DNA of 64,000 nt. It comes from Gemmatimonadota bacterium (GTDB lineage Bacteria; Gemmatimonadota; Gemmatimonadetes; Palauibacterales; Palauibacteraceae). The notes below the pieces were generated by a model. The model was not told the DNA's origin. It saw only the letters and a program-made list of their open reading frames with translations, and ran no database searches. Below are positions 27,027 through 36,399 of this stretch, one piece after another; position 1 is the first letter of the stretch, and every line of letters begins with the position of its first letter. The stretch spans positions 1 through 64,000 of the forward strand of contig JAGWBR010000018.1 of the NCBI GenBank assembly GCA_021295785.1, given 5' to 3'. Both the position numbers and the translations under genes were made by a program.

Positions 27027-27224
27027 TTGCAGTATATCCTGCGCGAAAACGAAGAACTGGAGCGGGCGCTCCGCAAATTCCGTCGCAAGGTGCAACGGGC
27101 GGGGATCTTCCGCGACCTGAAGAAGCACCGTTTCTACGAGAAGCCCAGCGAGGCGAAACGCCGCAAGATCAAGGCGGCGGAGCGACGCAGACGCCGCAGG
27201 AGGCGCCGTCAGCTAACCCGCTGA
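27027..27224 (+). CDS. rpsU: Small ribosomal subunit protein bS21
   Basis: This 65-residue protein matches bS21: [35 protein letters not shown] followed by a run of Lys and Arg. TTG 27027 is chosen because GGAGGAG lies 7 nt before it and the protein then begins at the usual point; an ATG much further upstream would add foreign sequence. Its 3' end overlaps that of ispG on the other strand by 12 nt. Confidence 0.95.
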   Translation: MQYILRENEELERALRKFRRKVQRAGIFRDLKKHRFYEKPSEAKRRKIKAAERRRRRRRRRQLTR

Positions 27225-28493
27225 AGTAACCACGTCGGCCGCAGGTTCAGCTTGCTGCTCTCCCGGCCCCCCCGGGCCGAATCGCCGCTCGACGTACTCG
27301 TCCAAGATCCCGAGGAACTCCTCGACCAGGCCCTCCCCGCGCAGGATCCCGTACCGCTCGCCGTCCATGTAGACCGGCGCGGTCGGTGCCTCGAAACTGC
27401 CGGGCAGGCTGATCCCGATATCGGCGTGCTTTGATTCGCCGGGGCCGTTGACCACGCACCCCATCACGGCCACCGACAGACTCTCCACACCGGGGTAGAC
27501 CTGCTTCCACCGAGCCATGCGCTCGTCGATGTGCCGCTCCACGTCCAGGGCCATCTCCTGGAAGAACGTGCTTGTGGTGCGTCCGCAGCCCGGACAGGCC
27601 GTCACCTGGGGCCGAAAACTCCTCAGCTCCAGCGACTGGAGAATCTGCTGAGCGATCTTCACTTCCTCGGTCCGGTCACCGCCTGGTTGAGGTGTCAGGG
27701 AAACGCGGATCGTGTCTCCGATTCCGTCCAGCAACAACGCCCCGATCGCCGCGGACGATGCCACCGTGCCCTTCCGGCCCATCCCGGCCTCGGTCAGCCC
27801 CAGGTGCAGAGGGTACTGGCACCGCGCCGCCAGACGCCGGTACACGTCAAGCAGGTGGGGCACCCGCGAGACCTTGGCGCTGAGGACGATTCGGTCCGGC
27901 CCGAGCCCCAGATCCTCGGCCGCCGCAGCCGATCTCAAGCCGCTCTTGACAATGGCGTTCTGCATTACGGCTGAGGCATCTTCCGGCTGCTCAAGCCGGG
28001 CGTTATCGTCCATCATCTGCGTGAGCAGTTTCTGGTCGAGCGACCCCCAGTTCACACCGATCCGGACGGCCTTGCCGAATTCCATGGCAGCGTTCACGAT
28101 GGCCGCGAACGGCTCGCCCCCCTGCTTTGACCCAACGTTGCCAGGGTTGATGCGGAACTTGGCCAGCGCCCGTGCGCAGTCCGGCCGGGCCTTGAGCAAC
28201 AGGTGCCCGTTGAAGTGGAAATCGCCGACGAGCGGAGCCTCGCACCCCGCGTCGTCCATGCGCTGGCGGACTTCGGCCACCGCGGCGGCGGCTTTCGGCG
28301 TGTTGACCGTGATGCGCACCAACTCCGAACCGGCCCGGGCAAGGGCGACCGCCTGCGCCGCCGTCGCCTCCGCATCTTCGGTGTCCGTATTCGTCATTGA
28401 CTGGACCGCGATCGGCCAATCGCTGCCCAGGCAGACACCACCTACGTCAACTGTAGTGGTCTTGCGGCGGGTTACCGAGCCAGACTCCACCAC
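27213..28493 (-). CDS. ispG: (E)-4-hydroxy-3-methylbut-2-enyl-diphosphate synthase
   Basis: IspG (GcpE) reduces ME-cPP in the MEP isoprenoid pathway with a [4Fe-4S] cluster. Seen: [17 protein letters not shown] and [14 protein letters not shown] near the start, [19 protein letters not shown], and the cluster ligands in TACPGCGRT and GCVVNGPGE. The length of 426 is right for the single-barrel bacterial form. It follows nrdJ on the same strand. Confidence 0.96.
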   Translation of the reverse strand: MVESGSVTRRKTTTVDVGGVCLGSDWPIAVQSMTNTDTEDAEATAAQAVALARAGSELVRITVNTPKAAAAVAEVRQRMDDAGCEAPLVGDFHFNGHLLLKARPDCARALAKFRINPGNVGSKQGGEPFAAIVNAAMEFGKAVRIGVNWGSLDQKLLTQMMDDNARLEQPEDASAVMQNAIVKSGLRSAAAAEDLGLGPDRIVLSAKVSRVPHLLDVYRRLAARCQYPLHLGLTEAGMGRKGTVASSAAIGALLLDGIGDTIRVSLTPQPGGDRTEEVKIAQQILQSLELRSFRPQVTACPGCGRTTSTFFQEMALDVERHIDERMARWKQVYPGVESLSVAVMGCVVNGPGESKHADIGISLPGSFEAPTAPVYMDGERYGILRGEGLVEEFLGILDEYVERRFGPGGPGEQQAEPAADVVTSAG

Positions 28494-28529
28494 GTCACCA
28501 CCAGTTCCTGTTTCCGCGCAAGCCGGCTG

Positions 28530-31190
28530 CTACCCGCACTGGCTGTAGCCGCAGCTGTGGCACTTCTCACACCCCTCTTCAAACGCCAGGGCGCTGTTGC
28601 AGTCCGGGCAGTGCCCGATAAAGCTGCGGGCGTCCTGTCCTAGCTGTAGCTGGATTCCTTCGCGGTCCGCCAAATAGCGCTCCATCGCCTGGGCTATGGC
28701 GTCCGGTCCCGACAACACCTTGGAGGGTCCGATTCCGATGGCCCTGTCCGACGATATGCCCCGGAGTTGTTTGTGGACGTGGTCCAGCGACACGCCCGAC
28801 CGCAGGGCCAGCGAGCAGAGGCGACCAATGGCCTCCGCGTCGGCCGTGGCCGCACCGCCACCCTTGCCAAGGGCGACGAACACTTCAAACGGCCTGCGTT
28901 TCTCGTCTTCGTTAATCGTCACGTACATCACTCCAAGAGGCGTGTCCATCCGGCGGGTCTGGCCCCGCAACAGCGACGGCCGCTCCCTCGTGCTGAGCCT
29001 GGGCAGGGACTCGCCCTCGGCAAGGCTAAGCCGGCGCTCAAGGTTTTCCAGCTGGGTGCTCAGGACCCGGTTGGCTTCACCGCTTTCGCGATTGGCCTCC
29101 CGGAGCTGGGTCATTTCCACCTTCAACCGCTGATTTTCCTGGACGGCGTCGACCAGTTCATCGGTTCCATCCCCGTCTACACCGCTGGCGTCGCCAAGAG
29201 CCGCTGCCTCGGACAAGGCACCGTCCACTGCCTCCGCCGAACCGCTGCGCGAGGTCTGGTTCCGCACCGCCCTGGCCTGCGCGCCCGTTGATAGCACCTG
29301 TTCGTCGCGCGAGCCGTCGCGGTACACCGTGACGCCCTTGCATTTGAGGGCGAACGCCAGCTCGTAGATCTCGCGCACGTCCGCGATGGTCGCGGTGGTC
29401 GGGAAGTTGCAGGTCTTGGAAATCGCCGAATGGGTGTGTCGCTGGAACGCCGCCTGCATGCGGATGTGCTGCTCGGGCGTTACGTCGTGGGCGGTGACGA
29501 AAACACGCTGCGTTTCGGTCGGGACGTCATCGAAGTGGATGTGTCCCTCGCCCGCGATCCGCCCCATCAATTCGTCGGAATGCCAGCCCCCGGCCTTTGC
29601 CCGCTCCACAAAATCGTCGTTCACGTCGGGCATCAGCGACCCGGCCTGGTTCCGCATGAACGCCACGGCGAACAGCGGTTCGATGCCGCTGGAGCAACCG
29701 GCGATAATCGAAATGGTTCCGGTGGGCGCCACCGTGGTGAGGTTGCAGTTGCGGAGGCGCTGCTCTGGCTGCACCCTTTTGCCGTCGGGGGTGCGCGCGC
29801 AGGTCTCGTCGGGACCCCAGATGGACTCGGCCCACTCGGGGAATTCGCCCCGCTCCTCGGCCAGGCGCTGTGACTCGGCGCGGGAGGCTTCGTCAACGAA
29901 CTTCATGACCTTCTCGCCGAGTTCGACCGACTCCTTCGACCCGTAGGCGATGCCGGCCCGCACCAGCGTGTCGGCCCAGCCCATCACGCCCAGCCCAACC
30001 CGACGAATGCGCTTGGACAGATCGTCGATCCGCGGCAGCGGGTACTTGTTGGCGTCGATGACGTTGTCGAGGAAGTGGATCGAATCGGCGATGCCCTTCC
30101 GCATGCCTTCCCAGTCGATCTCGCCGTCTTCGCTCACGTAGAATCCAATGTTCACCGACCCCAGGTTGCAAACGTCGTAGGGCAGCAGCGGCTGCTCGCC
30201 GCAGGGGTTGGTGGCTTCGTAATCGCCGACGTGCGGGACCGGGTTGTAGCGGTTGGCCTCGTCGATGAAAAAGACGCCTGGTTCGCCGTTCCGCCAGGCT
30301 CCCTCGACGATCTTGTCGAAGACTTCGGCCGCTTTCAGTTGACCGACCGACTCGCCCGTTCTGGGACTCAGCAGGTCGTATTCCTCGTCGGCCTCTACCG
30401 CCCGCATGAACGCGTCGGTGACCCCCACCGAAATGTTGAAATTGGTGACCTTGGTGCGGTCGGCCTTGCAGTCGATGAAGTTCAGGATGTCGGGGTGGTC
30501 GACACGCAGAATCCCCATGTTGGCCCCTCGCCGGGTCCCGCCCTGCTTGACCGCTTCGGTTGAGGCGTCGTAGACCTCCATGAACGAGACGGGCCCGCTT
30601 GCGACGCCCATCGTGGAATTGACCACATCGCCGGACGGGCGCAGGCGGCTGAACCCAAACCCCGTGCCGCCGCCGCTCTGGTGGATCACGGCCATGTCCC
30701 GCAGGGTCTCGTAAATCCCCTTCAGGCTGTCGGGCACCGGCAGCACGAAACAGGCCGACAACTGGCCCAGCGGCCTGCCCGCGTTCATGAGCGTCGGGCT
30801 GTTGGGTTCAAACTCGCCCTCGGCCATCATGTTGTAGAACCTCTCGGCCAGCGCGGTGGCGGTTTCCGGGTCGGCTCCGTGCTTCAGGTCTTCGGAGGCG
30901 ATGACGGCGGCCACCCGCCAGAACATGTCGCGCGGTTCTTCGGTCGGGCGGCCCGCCGCGTCCTTCTTCAGGTAACGCTTGGCAAGGACTGTCTGCGCGT
31001 TGGCGGCGAGCTTCGGATGCGGCAGGTGCGCGGGGGGTTTTGAAGGATCTGGATTCCGGGTTTCCCCGGCTGTAAACCCGGAGTCAGGGTCCGGGGAATC
31101 AGCAACAACCTCCGGGGTCCACAACGCGTCCAGTTGCTGGCCTGCGGTTTCTGTCCCCGATACCACTGTCCCCGGTTGCTGCATCCTCAT
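28530..31190 (-). CDS. nrdJ: Adenosylcobalamin-dependent (class II) ribonucleoside-diphosphate reductase
   Basis: This enzyme makes deoxyribonucleotides using coenzyme B12, so it works with or without oxygen. The barrel has [46 protein letters not shown], the active-site [20 protein letters not shown] and [18 protein letters not shown]. The C-terminus has a TSCPD domain (about 765-850) and a zinc-ribbon-like tail with paired cysteines ending SCGYSQCG. A coiled-coil-like insertion (about 690-740) lies between barrel and TSCPD. ATG 31190 has a GAGGAGGGG ribosome-binding site. I found no cobalamin riboswitch upstream. Confidence 0.95.
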   Translation of the reverse strand: MRMQQPGTVVSGTETAGQQLDALWTPEVVADSPDPDSGFTAGETRNPDPSKPPAHLPHPKLAANAQTVLAKRYLKKDAAGRPTEEPRDMFWRVAAVIASEDLKHGADPETATALAERFYNMMAEGEFEPNSPTLMNAGRPLGQLSACFVLPVPDSLKGIYETLRDMAVIHQSGGGTGFGFSRLRPSGDVVNSTMGVASGPVSFMEVYDASTEAVKQGGTRRGANMGILRVDHPDILNFIDCKADRTKVTNFNISVGVTDAFMRAVEADEEYDLLSPRTGESVGQLKAAEVFDKIVEGAWRNGEPGVFFIDEANRYNPVPHVGDYEATNPCGEQPLLPYDVCNLGSVNIGFYVSEDGEIDWEGMRKGIADSIHFLDNVIDANKYPLPRIDDLSKRIRRVGLGVMGWADTLVRAGIAYGSKESVELGEKVMKFVDEASRAESQRLAEERGEFPEWAESIWGPDETCARTPDGKRVQPEQRLRNCNLTTVAPTGTISIIAGCSSGIEPLFAVAFMRNQAGSLMPDVNDDFVERAKAGGWHSDELMGRIAGEGHIHFDDVPTETQRVFVTAHDVTPEQHIRMQAAFQRHTHSAISKTCNFPTTATIADVREIYELAFALKCKGVTVYRDGSRDEQVLSTGAQARAVRNQTSRSGSAEAVDGALSEAAALGDASGVDGDGTDELVDAVQENQRLKVEMTQLREANRESGEANRVLSTQLENLERRLSLAEGESLPRLSTRERPSLLRGQTRRMDTPLGVMYVTINEDEKRRPFEVFVALGKGGGAATADAEAIGRLCSLALRSGVSLDHVHKQLRGISSDRAIGIGPSKVLSGPDAIAQAMERYLADREGIQLQLGQDARSFIGHCPDCNSALAFEEGCEKCHSCGYSQCG

Positions 31191-31418
31191 CCCCTCCTCA
31201 TTCGTGGTATCCGACTGGACACTGAAGACTGCGCGACGATTGTCGGCGGACCTTCAAGTTATGGTGTCAGGGCCTTGAAGGAAAAACCAATATCCAGCTC
31301 CGCGCTCCGTGCCCAAATACCGGGCCACACCACGCTCCGTTTTGGTCGTATCGTCCGAGTTTGCCGATCCCGTGGGAGACGGCCGTTGCGCCGTTAACGT
31401 ACTCGCGCGCCTCGACTC

Positions 31419-31900
31419 TCACCCACACTTAGAGCATGAACGGGCTGAGAGGGAGAGCGTGATGCGAGGGGCGAAGGGAGGGATGTGGGTGCGTCCGAGC
31501 CACCTGCGGACGACGTTTCCGTTCTTGGACTTGACCAGCGCGTTGTCGTTGGAGCGCCGGGGTCTGGACTTGGTGAACTGGCCAACGTGGAGCTTGTTCA
31601 GCAGGCGGGCGACCCGGTGGTTGACGTACTCGGTTCCGTTGTCGGCATGGAAGCCCAGAACCCGGAAGGGGAACGCGGTGACGAGGGCCTCGAGCACGGG
31701 CACGAGGAAGTACTGCAAGCTGTTGGTACTGGGTCACTTCGTCGACCATGTTGATTACGAACACCCCCTTCCCGCCGTCGCGGTCGCCGGAGTGCACGGT
31801 GTCGAAGCGCACGAAGCCGGGGCGGCCCTGAGGGCGGGGCTTGCCGCGCACGCCGATGGAGGAGGGCGCGGCGCACGAAGCGCTCGTCTCCAAAACTTCG
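31419..31900 (-). pseudogene. Integrase-core transposase remnant (IS481/IS3-like DDE), frameshifted
   Basis: Two frames carry pieces of one DDE integrase. The upstream part (about 31900-31730) reads GRPGFVRFDTVHSGDRDGGKG then VINMVDEVTQYQ. The downstream part (31718-31419) reads FLVPVLEALVTAFPFRVLGFHADNGTEYVNHRV, then LHVGQFTKSRPRRSNDNALVKSKNGNVVRR. About 6-10 residues are missing at the junction, and neither the full N-terminus nor the C-terminus is present. The first two acidic catalytic positions (DTVH, HADNG) survive; the Glu expected near ALVKSKNG is Lys. It is a dead insertion-sequence relic. I could not define terminal inverted repeats. Confidence 0.75.
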
Positions 31901-32057
31901 TGCTGGCGTCGCAGGATCTCCTGTGGACGCCGGAACCGCCCGCCACCGCCTGATGGCTACGCGGCATCACTGCTCTGGACCCGCCGGCGAGGGAGCCGGA
32001 TCGAGAAGGTGCTGAAAGCGGCCCCCCGGGCGCGCAGCGCCCGTCCACAACAGTCAG

Positions 32058-32087
32058 TTGCGCGTGGCGGCCAGCTTCCACTATGAT
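32058..32087 (+). promoter_or_regulatory. Candidate promoter of the LRR gene
   Basis: TTGCGC (32058-32063) and TATGAT (32082-32087) are spaced 18 nt apart, giving a leader of roughly 85 nt before the ATG at 32181. The rest of the gap between the integrase relic and this gene shows no coding signal. Confidence 0.45.
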
Positions 32088-32180
32088 GGTCTCACACCGT
32101 CCGGGTGCCCTCCGCAGCACTCTCATCACCGCAGCGCGGGATGCCGGGCTCAAACCTCAAGTCAATTCAAGGAGAACAAC

Positions 32181-34300
32181 ATGACCAACCCCAAGCACCT
32201 CAAGCCATCCGTCGTTGCGCTGGTGGCCCTGGCGGTCGGCGGCGGTTGCGGCGACCCGGTGGATCCGGTCGGGGGCGTGGTTCCGGCCGGGGCCGTGGTT
32301 GCGGAGAATGCCAGAGACAATGATTGGCCGATCGGACAGCGCGAGGTGTTGGATTCCGTCTACTCGAAGACGGGCGGGAAAAGATGGAACGACAACACCA
32401 ACTGGCTGACAGACGAACCGCTCGACGAATGGTACGGCGTGTCCGCGGACGCTAAGGGAAACGTCTTGGGGCTGAACCTGGGCGACAACGGGCTGACGGG
32501 CTCGATCCCGGCCGAACTCGGGGATCTGAGGAGCCTGACGGAGCTCCATCTCTCCGACAACGACCTCACTGGCCCGATTCCGGCTGAACTCGGGGATCTG
32601 GATAGCCTGACGGATCTCCACCTCTCCGACAACGACCTCACTGGCCCGATTCCGGCTGAACTCGGGGATCTGGACAGCCTGACGGATCTCCATCTCTCCG
32701 ACAACTACCTCACGGGCCCGATTCCGGCTTACCTCGGGGATCTGGAGAGCCTGACGGATCTCCGGCTTCACGGCAATAGCGGACTGAGAGGTCCGCTTCC
32801 CAACGCCCTGGCCGGGGTGCCCCTTAACACGTTCCTCTGGTACGACACTGGTCTCTGCGCGCCCACCGACGCGCGTTTCCAGGCGTGGCTGGATTCGATT
32901 TCAGACGAACAGGGGGCACTGGACTGCGGGGACCGCTGGGTATTGCATTTGTTCTACGGGGATACGGACGGGGAGAATTGGGACAACAACACCAACTGGC
33001 TGACGGACGAACCGCTCGGCGACTGGTACGGCGTATCCGCGGACGCTCAGGGAAACGTCACCCGGCTCAGCCTCGTCAACAACAACCTCACGGGCTCGAT
33101 CCCGGCCGAACTCGGGGATCTGGAGAGCCTGACGGAGCTCCATCTCCCCAGCAACGACCTCACGGGCTCGATCCCGGCCGAACTCGGGAATCTGGAGAGC
33201 CTGATAGGGCTCTTGCTCCAGGGTAATAGCGGACTGAGAGGTCCGCTTCCGGATTATATCCATCTCTCCGACAACGACCTCACTGGCTCGATCCCGGCCG
33301 AACTCGGGGACCTGGAGAGCCTGACGAAGCTCAACCTCTCCTACAACAGCCTCACGGGCTCAATCCCGGCCGAACTCGGGAATCTGGCGAGCCTGACGCG
33401 GCTCAGCCTCTACAACAACGACCTCACGGGCTCGATCCCGGCCGAACTCGGGAATCTGGAGAGCCTGACGGCGCTCAGCCTCTTCAGCAACGGCCTCACT
33501 GGCTCGATCCCGGCCGAACTCGGGAATCTGGAGAGCCTGACGCGGCTCAGCCTCTCCGACAACTACCTCACGGGCCCGATTCCGGCTGAACTCGGGAACC
33601 TGGAGAACCTGACGGCGCTCAGCCTCTTCAACAACGGCCTCACTGGCTCGATCCCGGCCGAACTCGGGGACCTGGAGAGCCTGACGGCGCTCAGCCTCTA
33701 CAACAACGACCTCACGGGCCCGGTCCCGGCCGAACTCGGGAATCTGGAGAGCCTGATAGGGCTCTTGCTCCAGGGTAATAGCGGACTGAGAGGTCCGCTT
33801 CCGGGACACCACTCTACGTCTTTTACTGGTACCTCACCGGTCTTTGCGCGCCCACCGACGCGGCTTTCCAGGAGTGGCTGGATTCGATACCGGCCGAAAT
33901 CGGGGGACCGAACTGCGGGGACCGTTCGGTGTTGGAGGTATTCTACGGGGCTACGGACGGGGAGAAGTGGAACGACAACACCAACTGGCTGACGGACGAA
34001 CCGCTCGGCGACTGGTACGGCGTATCCACGGACGCTCAGGGAAACGTCCTCGCGCTGGACCTGGGCGACAACGCGCTCACGGGCTCGATCCCGGCCGAAC
34101 TCGGGAATCTGGAGAGCCTGAGTTCGCTCTTGCTCCACGGCAATAGCGGACTGACCGGTCCGCTTCCCAACGATCTGACCGGGACGCCCCTCCACACGTT
34201 CCACTGGTACGACACGGGTCTCTGCGCGCCCACCGACGCGGCTTTCCAGGCGTGGCTGGATTCGATTCGAGACGAACAGGGGGCGGGGGATTGTTCATGA
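32181..34300 (+). pseudogene. Leucine-rich-repeat lipoprotein, broken by a frameshift
   Basis: GGAG precedes ATG 32181. The start is a lipoprotein signal (VALVALAVGGGC, lipid Cys about residue 23). Three modules follow, each opening with a cap such as NDNTNWLTDEPL..WYGVSADA, then 24-residue plant-type LRRs (LTGSIPAELGxLxSLTxLxLxxN), then a closing unit GNSGLRGPLP...DTGLCAPTDAxFQAWLDSI. About 14 LRRs are present. At 33802/33803 the closing unit of module two lacks 13 nt present in its two homologues. The frame then runs out at 33992, while the natural continuation reads on in another frame to 34300. Intact, it would be a surface binding protein of about 700 residues. Confidence 0.75.
32480..33790 (+). 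repeat. 72-nt tandem repeats encoding LRR units
   Basis: The DNA repeats with a 72-nt period built on a near-identical core encoding LTGSIPAELG. Units differ mainly at the variable L-x-x-L positions (HLSDND, SLYNND, SLFSNG). At about 33246 a closing unit is joined directly to the middle of an LRR (GPLPDYIHLSDND), which looks like unequal recombination within the array. Confidence 0.8.
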
Positions 34301-34723
34301 CTACAGGATCAAGTGCATGATCGCCGATCGAGAGGCGCCGACACGGAGAAGCCACATCGAGGCGCACCGGTAGTGCCGCGGCGCACAGCTTCCTGAACAC
34401 GGTGCGGCGGCCGGCGGGATTCAAGCCGCGTCGAGGGCGCACCTTCAAGGTGAGCACGGGCCCGCGCTTCGCGGAGAAGCAGAAAGACTGTGTAGCGCCG
34501 TTTCGTAAACCCGCCGGACAACGCGGTCGTCTTCGGGTTCAACCAGAAGAGCCCGGCAACCTGCCCTCGGCCCGGAGGTCTCCTCCCGTGGTTCGGAGCA
34601 CCGCCGGGCTTCCTCCGGATTGGATCCGATGTGACCGGGATTCCCGATGGAGTGGACGGCCCTCTCAGGGCGGCATCGCGATGTGCCAAAATGGGGAGGA
34701 GACATCCAAAGGGAGAGGCTAGC
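34301..34723. other. Stretch with no recognisable gene
   Basis: About 420 nt lie between the broken LRR gene and the OsmC-type gene. Both strands hold open frames of about 100 codons, but none has a ribosome-binding site, family motif or likely composition. The minus-strand frame contains GLFWLNPKTTALSGGFTKRRYTVF, which I could not assign. It may be decayed mobile DNA continuous with the integrase/LRR patch. Confidence 0.4.
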
Positions 34724-34735
34724 GCTAACGTTAGC
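34724..34735. repeat. Perfect 12-bp palindrome over the OsmC stop codon
   Basis: GCTAACGTTAGC is its own reverse complement and covers the TAA stop of the minus-strand gene. No T tract follows, so it is not an obvious terminator; an operator or chance are both possible. Confidence 0.3.
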
Positions 34736-35189
34736 TGATGTCAGCCGACCAGGTGATTTCGACGGAGTCCTTCAGAGTCTGGGCCATGGGGCACTTTGCC
34801 GCATGTGTCTGCAGGGCCCGGTTTACCTTGTCTTTCGGAGCGCCGTCAGGCAGCCTGAGCGTGTAGTCCACGTGGATCCTGGTCAGCACGACGACCCGGT
34901 CCACCAACTCGTTGATTCCCTCGGCAGAAGCCCTGATGGCTTCCGGCGGCATCGAGATCCCGCGCACCTCCAGTGCGCCGTTGAGTGTACCGAGTAGTCA
35001 AGCAGCGGCGGCGGCCACCAGGTGATCAACCGGCAGCGCCAAGTCTGGTTCGTCGGTAAGTCCAAAATGCTGTTTGACGGGGCCGTGAACACCAAAGTCC
35101 ACCTCCCAGCGATCCGCCAGCGTGGCCCGGCGGTGGACTCCCGCAACCTTGGCGACGCTCGAACGCGCCGTGTATACCGAATCTGTCAT
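34731..35189 (-). CDS. OsmC/Ohr-family peroxidase, probable selenoprotein (Sec64 encoded by in-frame UGA)
   Basis: OsmC-family enzymes reduce organic hydroperoxides with a Cys pair. From ATG 35189 (GGAAGGGA upstream) the frame reads MTDSVYTARSSVAK to LPVDHLVAAAAA, meets TGA at 35000-34998, and continues in the same frame as LLGTLNGALEVRG to TAA at 34731. The TGA falls exactly where the family has its peroxidatic Cys (AAxxCLxGTL), residue 64. The second conserved Cys is intact (Cys133 in HAAKCPMAQTL), and the total of 152 residues is normal. Sequence after the UGA is well conserved, so the gene does not look decayed. With the hairpin at 34962-34978 this fits Sec insertion; an ordinary nonsense mutation of TGC/TGT to TGA is the alternative. 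selA, selB and selC are not in the window. Confidence 0.75.
34962..34978 (-). promoter_or_regulatory. Bacterial SECIS-like hairpin downstream of the in-frame UGA
   Basis: On the minus strand GCGCAC-TGGAG-GTGCGC forms a perfect 6-bp stem with a 5-nt loop. The stem begins 19 nt and the loop 25 nt after the UGA. The second loop base is G. Published bacterial SECIS models ask for a stem of at least 4 bp, an apical loop about 16-37 nt from the UGA and a G in the first two loop positions, all met here. It lies inside the coding sequence, as bacterial SECIS elements do. SelB binding is inferred. Confidence 0.6.
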
Positions 35190-35250
35190 TGTGATCCCTT
35201 CCGTTTTGGTCTCGAAAACCGTGGTCCGCAAGGTACCGGTCGCTGGGGCC

Positions 35251-36396
35251 TCAGCGCAGGCCGTCGGCGCGGGTGAGCGAACCCAGTTGCCTGGCTCCCG
35301 ATGCGCCGGTCGCCCAGGACGCGTTTCCGGGGTACCCGAGCACATGTTGCCGCGCCAGCAAGGCGAAGGCAACGGCCTCCCGGGAATCCCCGTCGGCCCC
35401 CAACGCAGACAGGCGGCGAAACTCAGTCTGAGGGGCCAGTGCGGCCAGGCGACCTGCCAGAGCCGGGTTGTTGGCTCCGCCGCCGCACAGATAACAGGTG
35501 CTCGCTTCAAACGGGATCCACCGGTACGACTCGGCAATCGTTCGCGCCGTCAACTCCGTGAGCGTGGCGACCAGATCCTCCGTGGTCAGCCCGGCAAACC
35601 GGGTCAGCCAGTCCCGCAGACGGTCTCCGCTGAACCGTTCTCGCCCGGTGGTTTTCGGGGGCGGCAGCGCGAAGTATGGGTCGTCGAGCCAGTAATCCAG
35701 CGCCGGCCGTGACACGGCCCCCGCCGCGGCGATCTTCCCGCCGTCGTCGTAGCGCAGCCTGCCGCCCGTGAGTGTTTCCACCGCACCGTCCAGGAGGGCC
35801 ACGCCGGGACCGGTGTCGAAGGACTGTGGCGTGGTGTCGCTGGTGTCCGCCGACCCAGGGAGCGCGGTCACGTTGGCGATCCCGCCGATGTTCTGAACAA
35901 GCCGGGCCTCTTCGCCCTGGAACAAGAGCCAGTCGGTATGGGCCGTGAGCGGGGCACCGTGGCCGCCGGCCGCCATGTCCCGGGTCCGGAAGTCAGAAAC
36001 GACGTCGCAACCCGCGACCTCCGCGATTACCGAGGCCTGCCCGATTTGGAGCGTGGCGCCCGCTTCTTCACCGGCGGGTGGAATGTGCCATACCGTTTGG
36101 CCGTGACTCCCGACGGCGGCCACCTCACCCGCACTGACGCCGGCAGAGTCAAGGACATCCAACACGGCCTGGCCGATCTGGTGGCCGAGTTCAAAGTCGA
36201 GCGCGCACAGGGCGGCGGCCGAGCCAGACTCGATGGCATTCCGGATCTGGGCACGGGTCTCCGCCGCGTAGGCCGACGTCGCGAATTCCACCAGACGCCA
36301 CCGGTCGGGGCGCTCGCCCGTGCCCTCGATCTCGACCAGCGCCACATCGATTCCGTCCAGCGACGTCCCGGACATCACTCCGACCCATAGGGTCAA
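35251..36396 (-). CDS. anmK: Anhydro-N-acetylmuramic acid kinase
   Basis: AnmK phosphorylates and opens 1,6-anhydro-MurNAc during peptidoglycan recycling. The start GVMSGTSLDGIDVALVE is the family signature. GSHGQTVWH, DFRTRDMAAGGHGAPL, NIGGIANVT and FDTGPGVALLD follow, and near the C-terminus CGGGANNPAL. It has 381 residues. The gene lies between a lipoprotein gene and the OsmC-type gene on the same strand, and its presence supports a peptidoglycan-containing diderm. Confidence 0.95.
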   Translation of the reverse strand: MTLWVGVMSGTSLDGIDVALVEIEGTGERPDRWRLVEFATSAYAAETRAQIRNAIESGSAAALCALDFELGHQIGQAVLDVLDSAGVSAGEVAAVGSHGQTVWHIPPAGEEAGATLQIGQASVIAEVAGCDVVSDFRTRDMAAGGHGAPLTAHTDWLLFQGEEARLVQNIGGIANVTALPGSADTSDTTPQSFDTGPGVALLDGAVETLTGGRLRYDDGGKIAAAGAVSRPALDYWLDDPYFALPPPKTTGRERFSGDRLRDWLTRFAGLTTEDLVATLTELTARTIAESYRWIPFEASTCYLCGGGANNPALAGRLAALAPQTEFRRLSALGADGDSREAVAFALLARQHVLGYPGNASWATGASGARQLGSLTRADGLR

Positions 36397-36399
36397 GAG

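Noticed and set aside
31191-31418. Cobalamin riboswitch or NrdR box upstream of nrdJ
   Set aside because: I saw no B12-box-like GCCACTG core. An ACACCATAACTT-like string is too weak to call an NrdR site.
31309-31953. Plus-strand open frame of 214 codons
   Set aside because: It is antisense to the integrase remnant and has no family motifs.
32480-33790. CRISPR-like array
   Set aside because: The 72-nt periodicity is in frame, encodes 24-residue LRRs, and has no unique spacers.
34998-35189. Treating the OsmC-type gene as two separate genes or a plain pseudogene
   Set aside because: Both parts share one frame, together make a normal-length protein, and the only lesion is UGA at the catalytic Cys codon with a fitting hairpin downstream.
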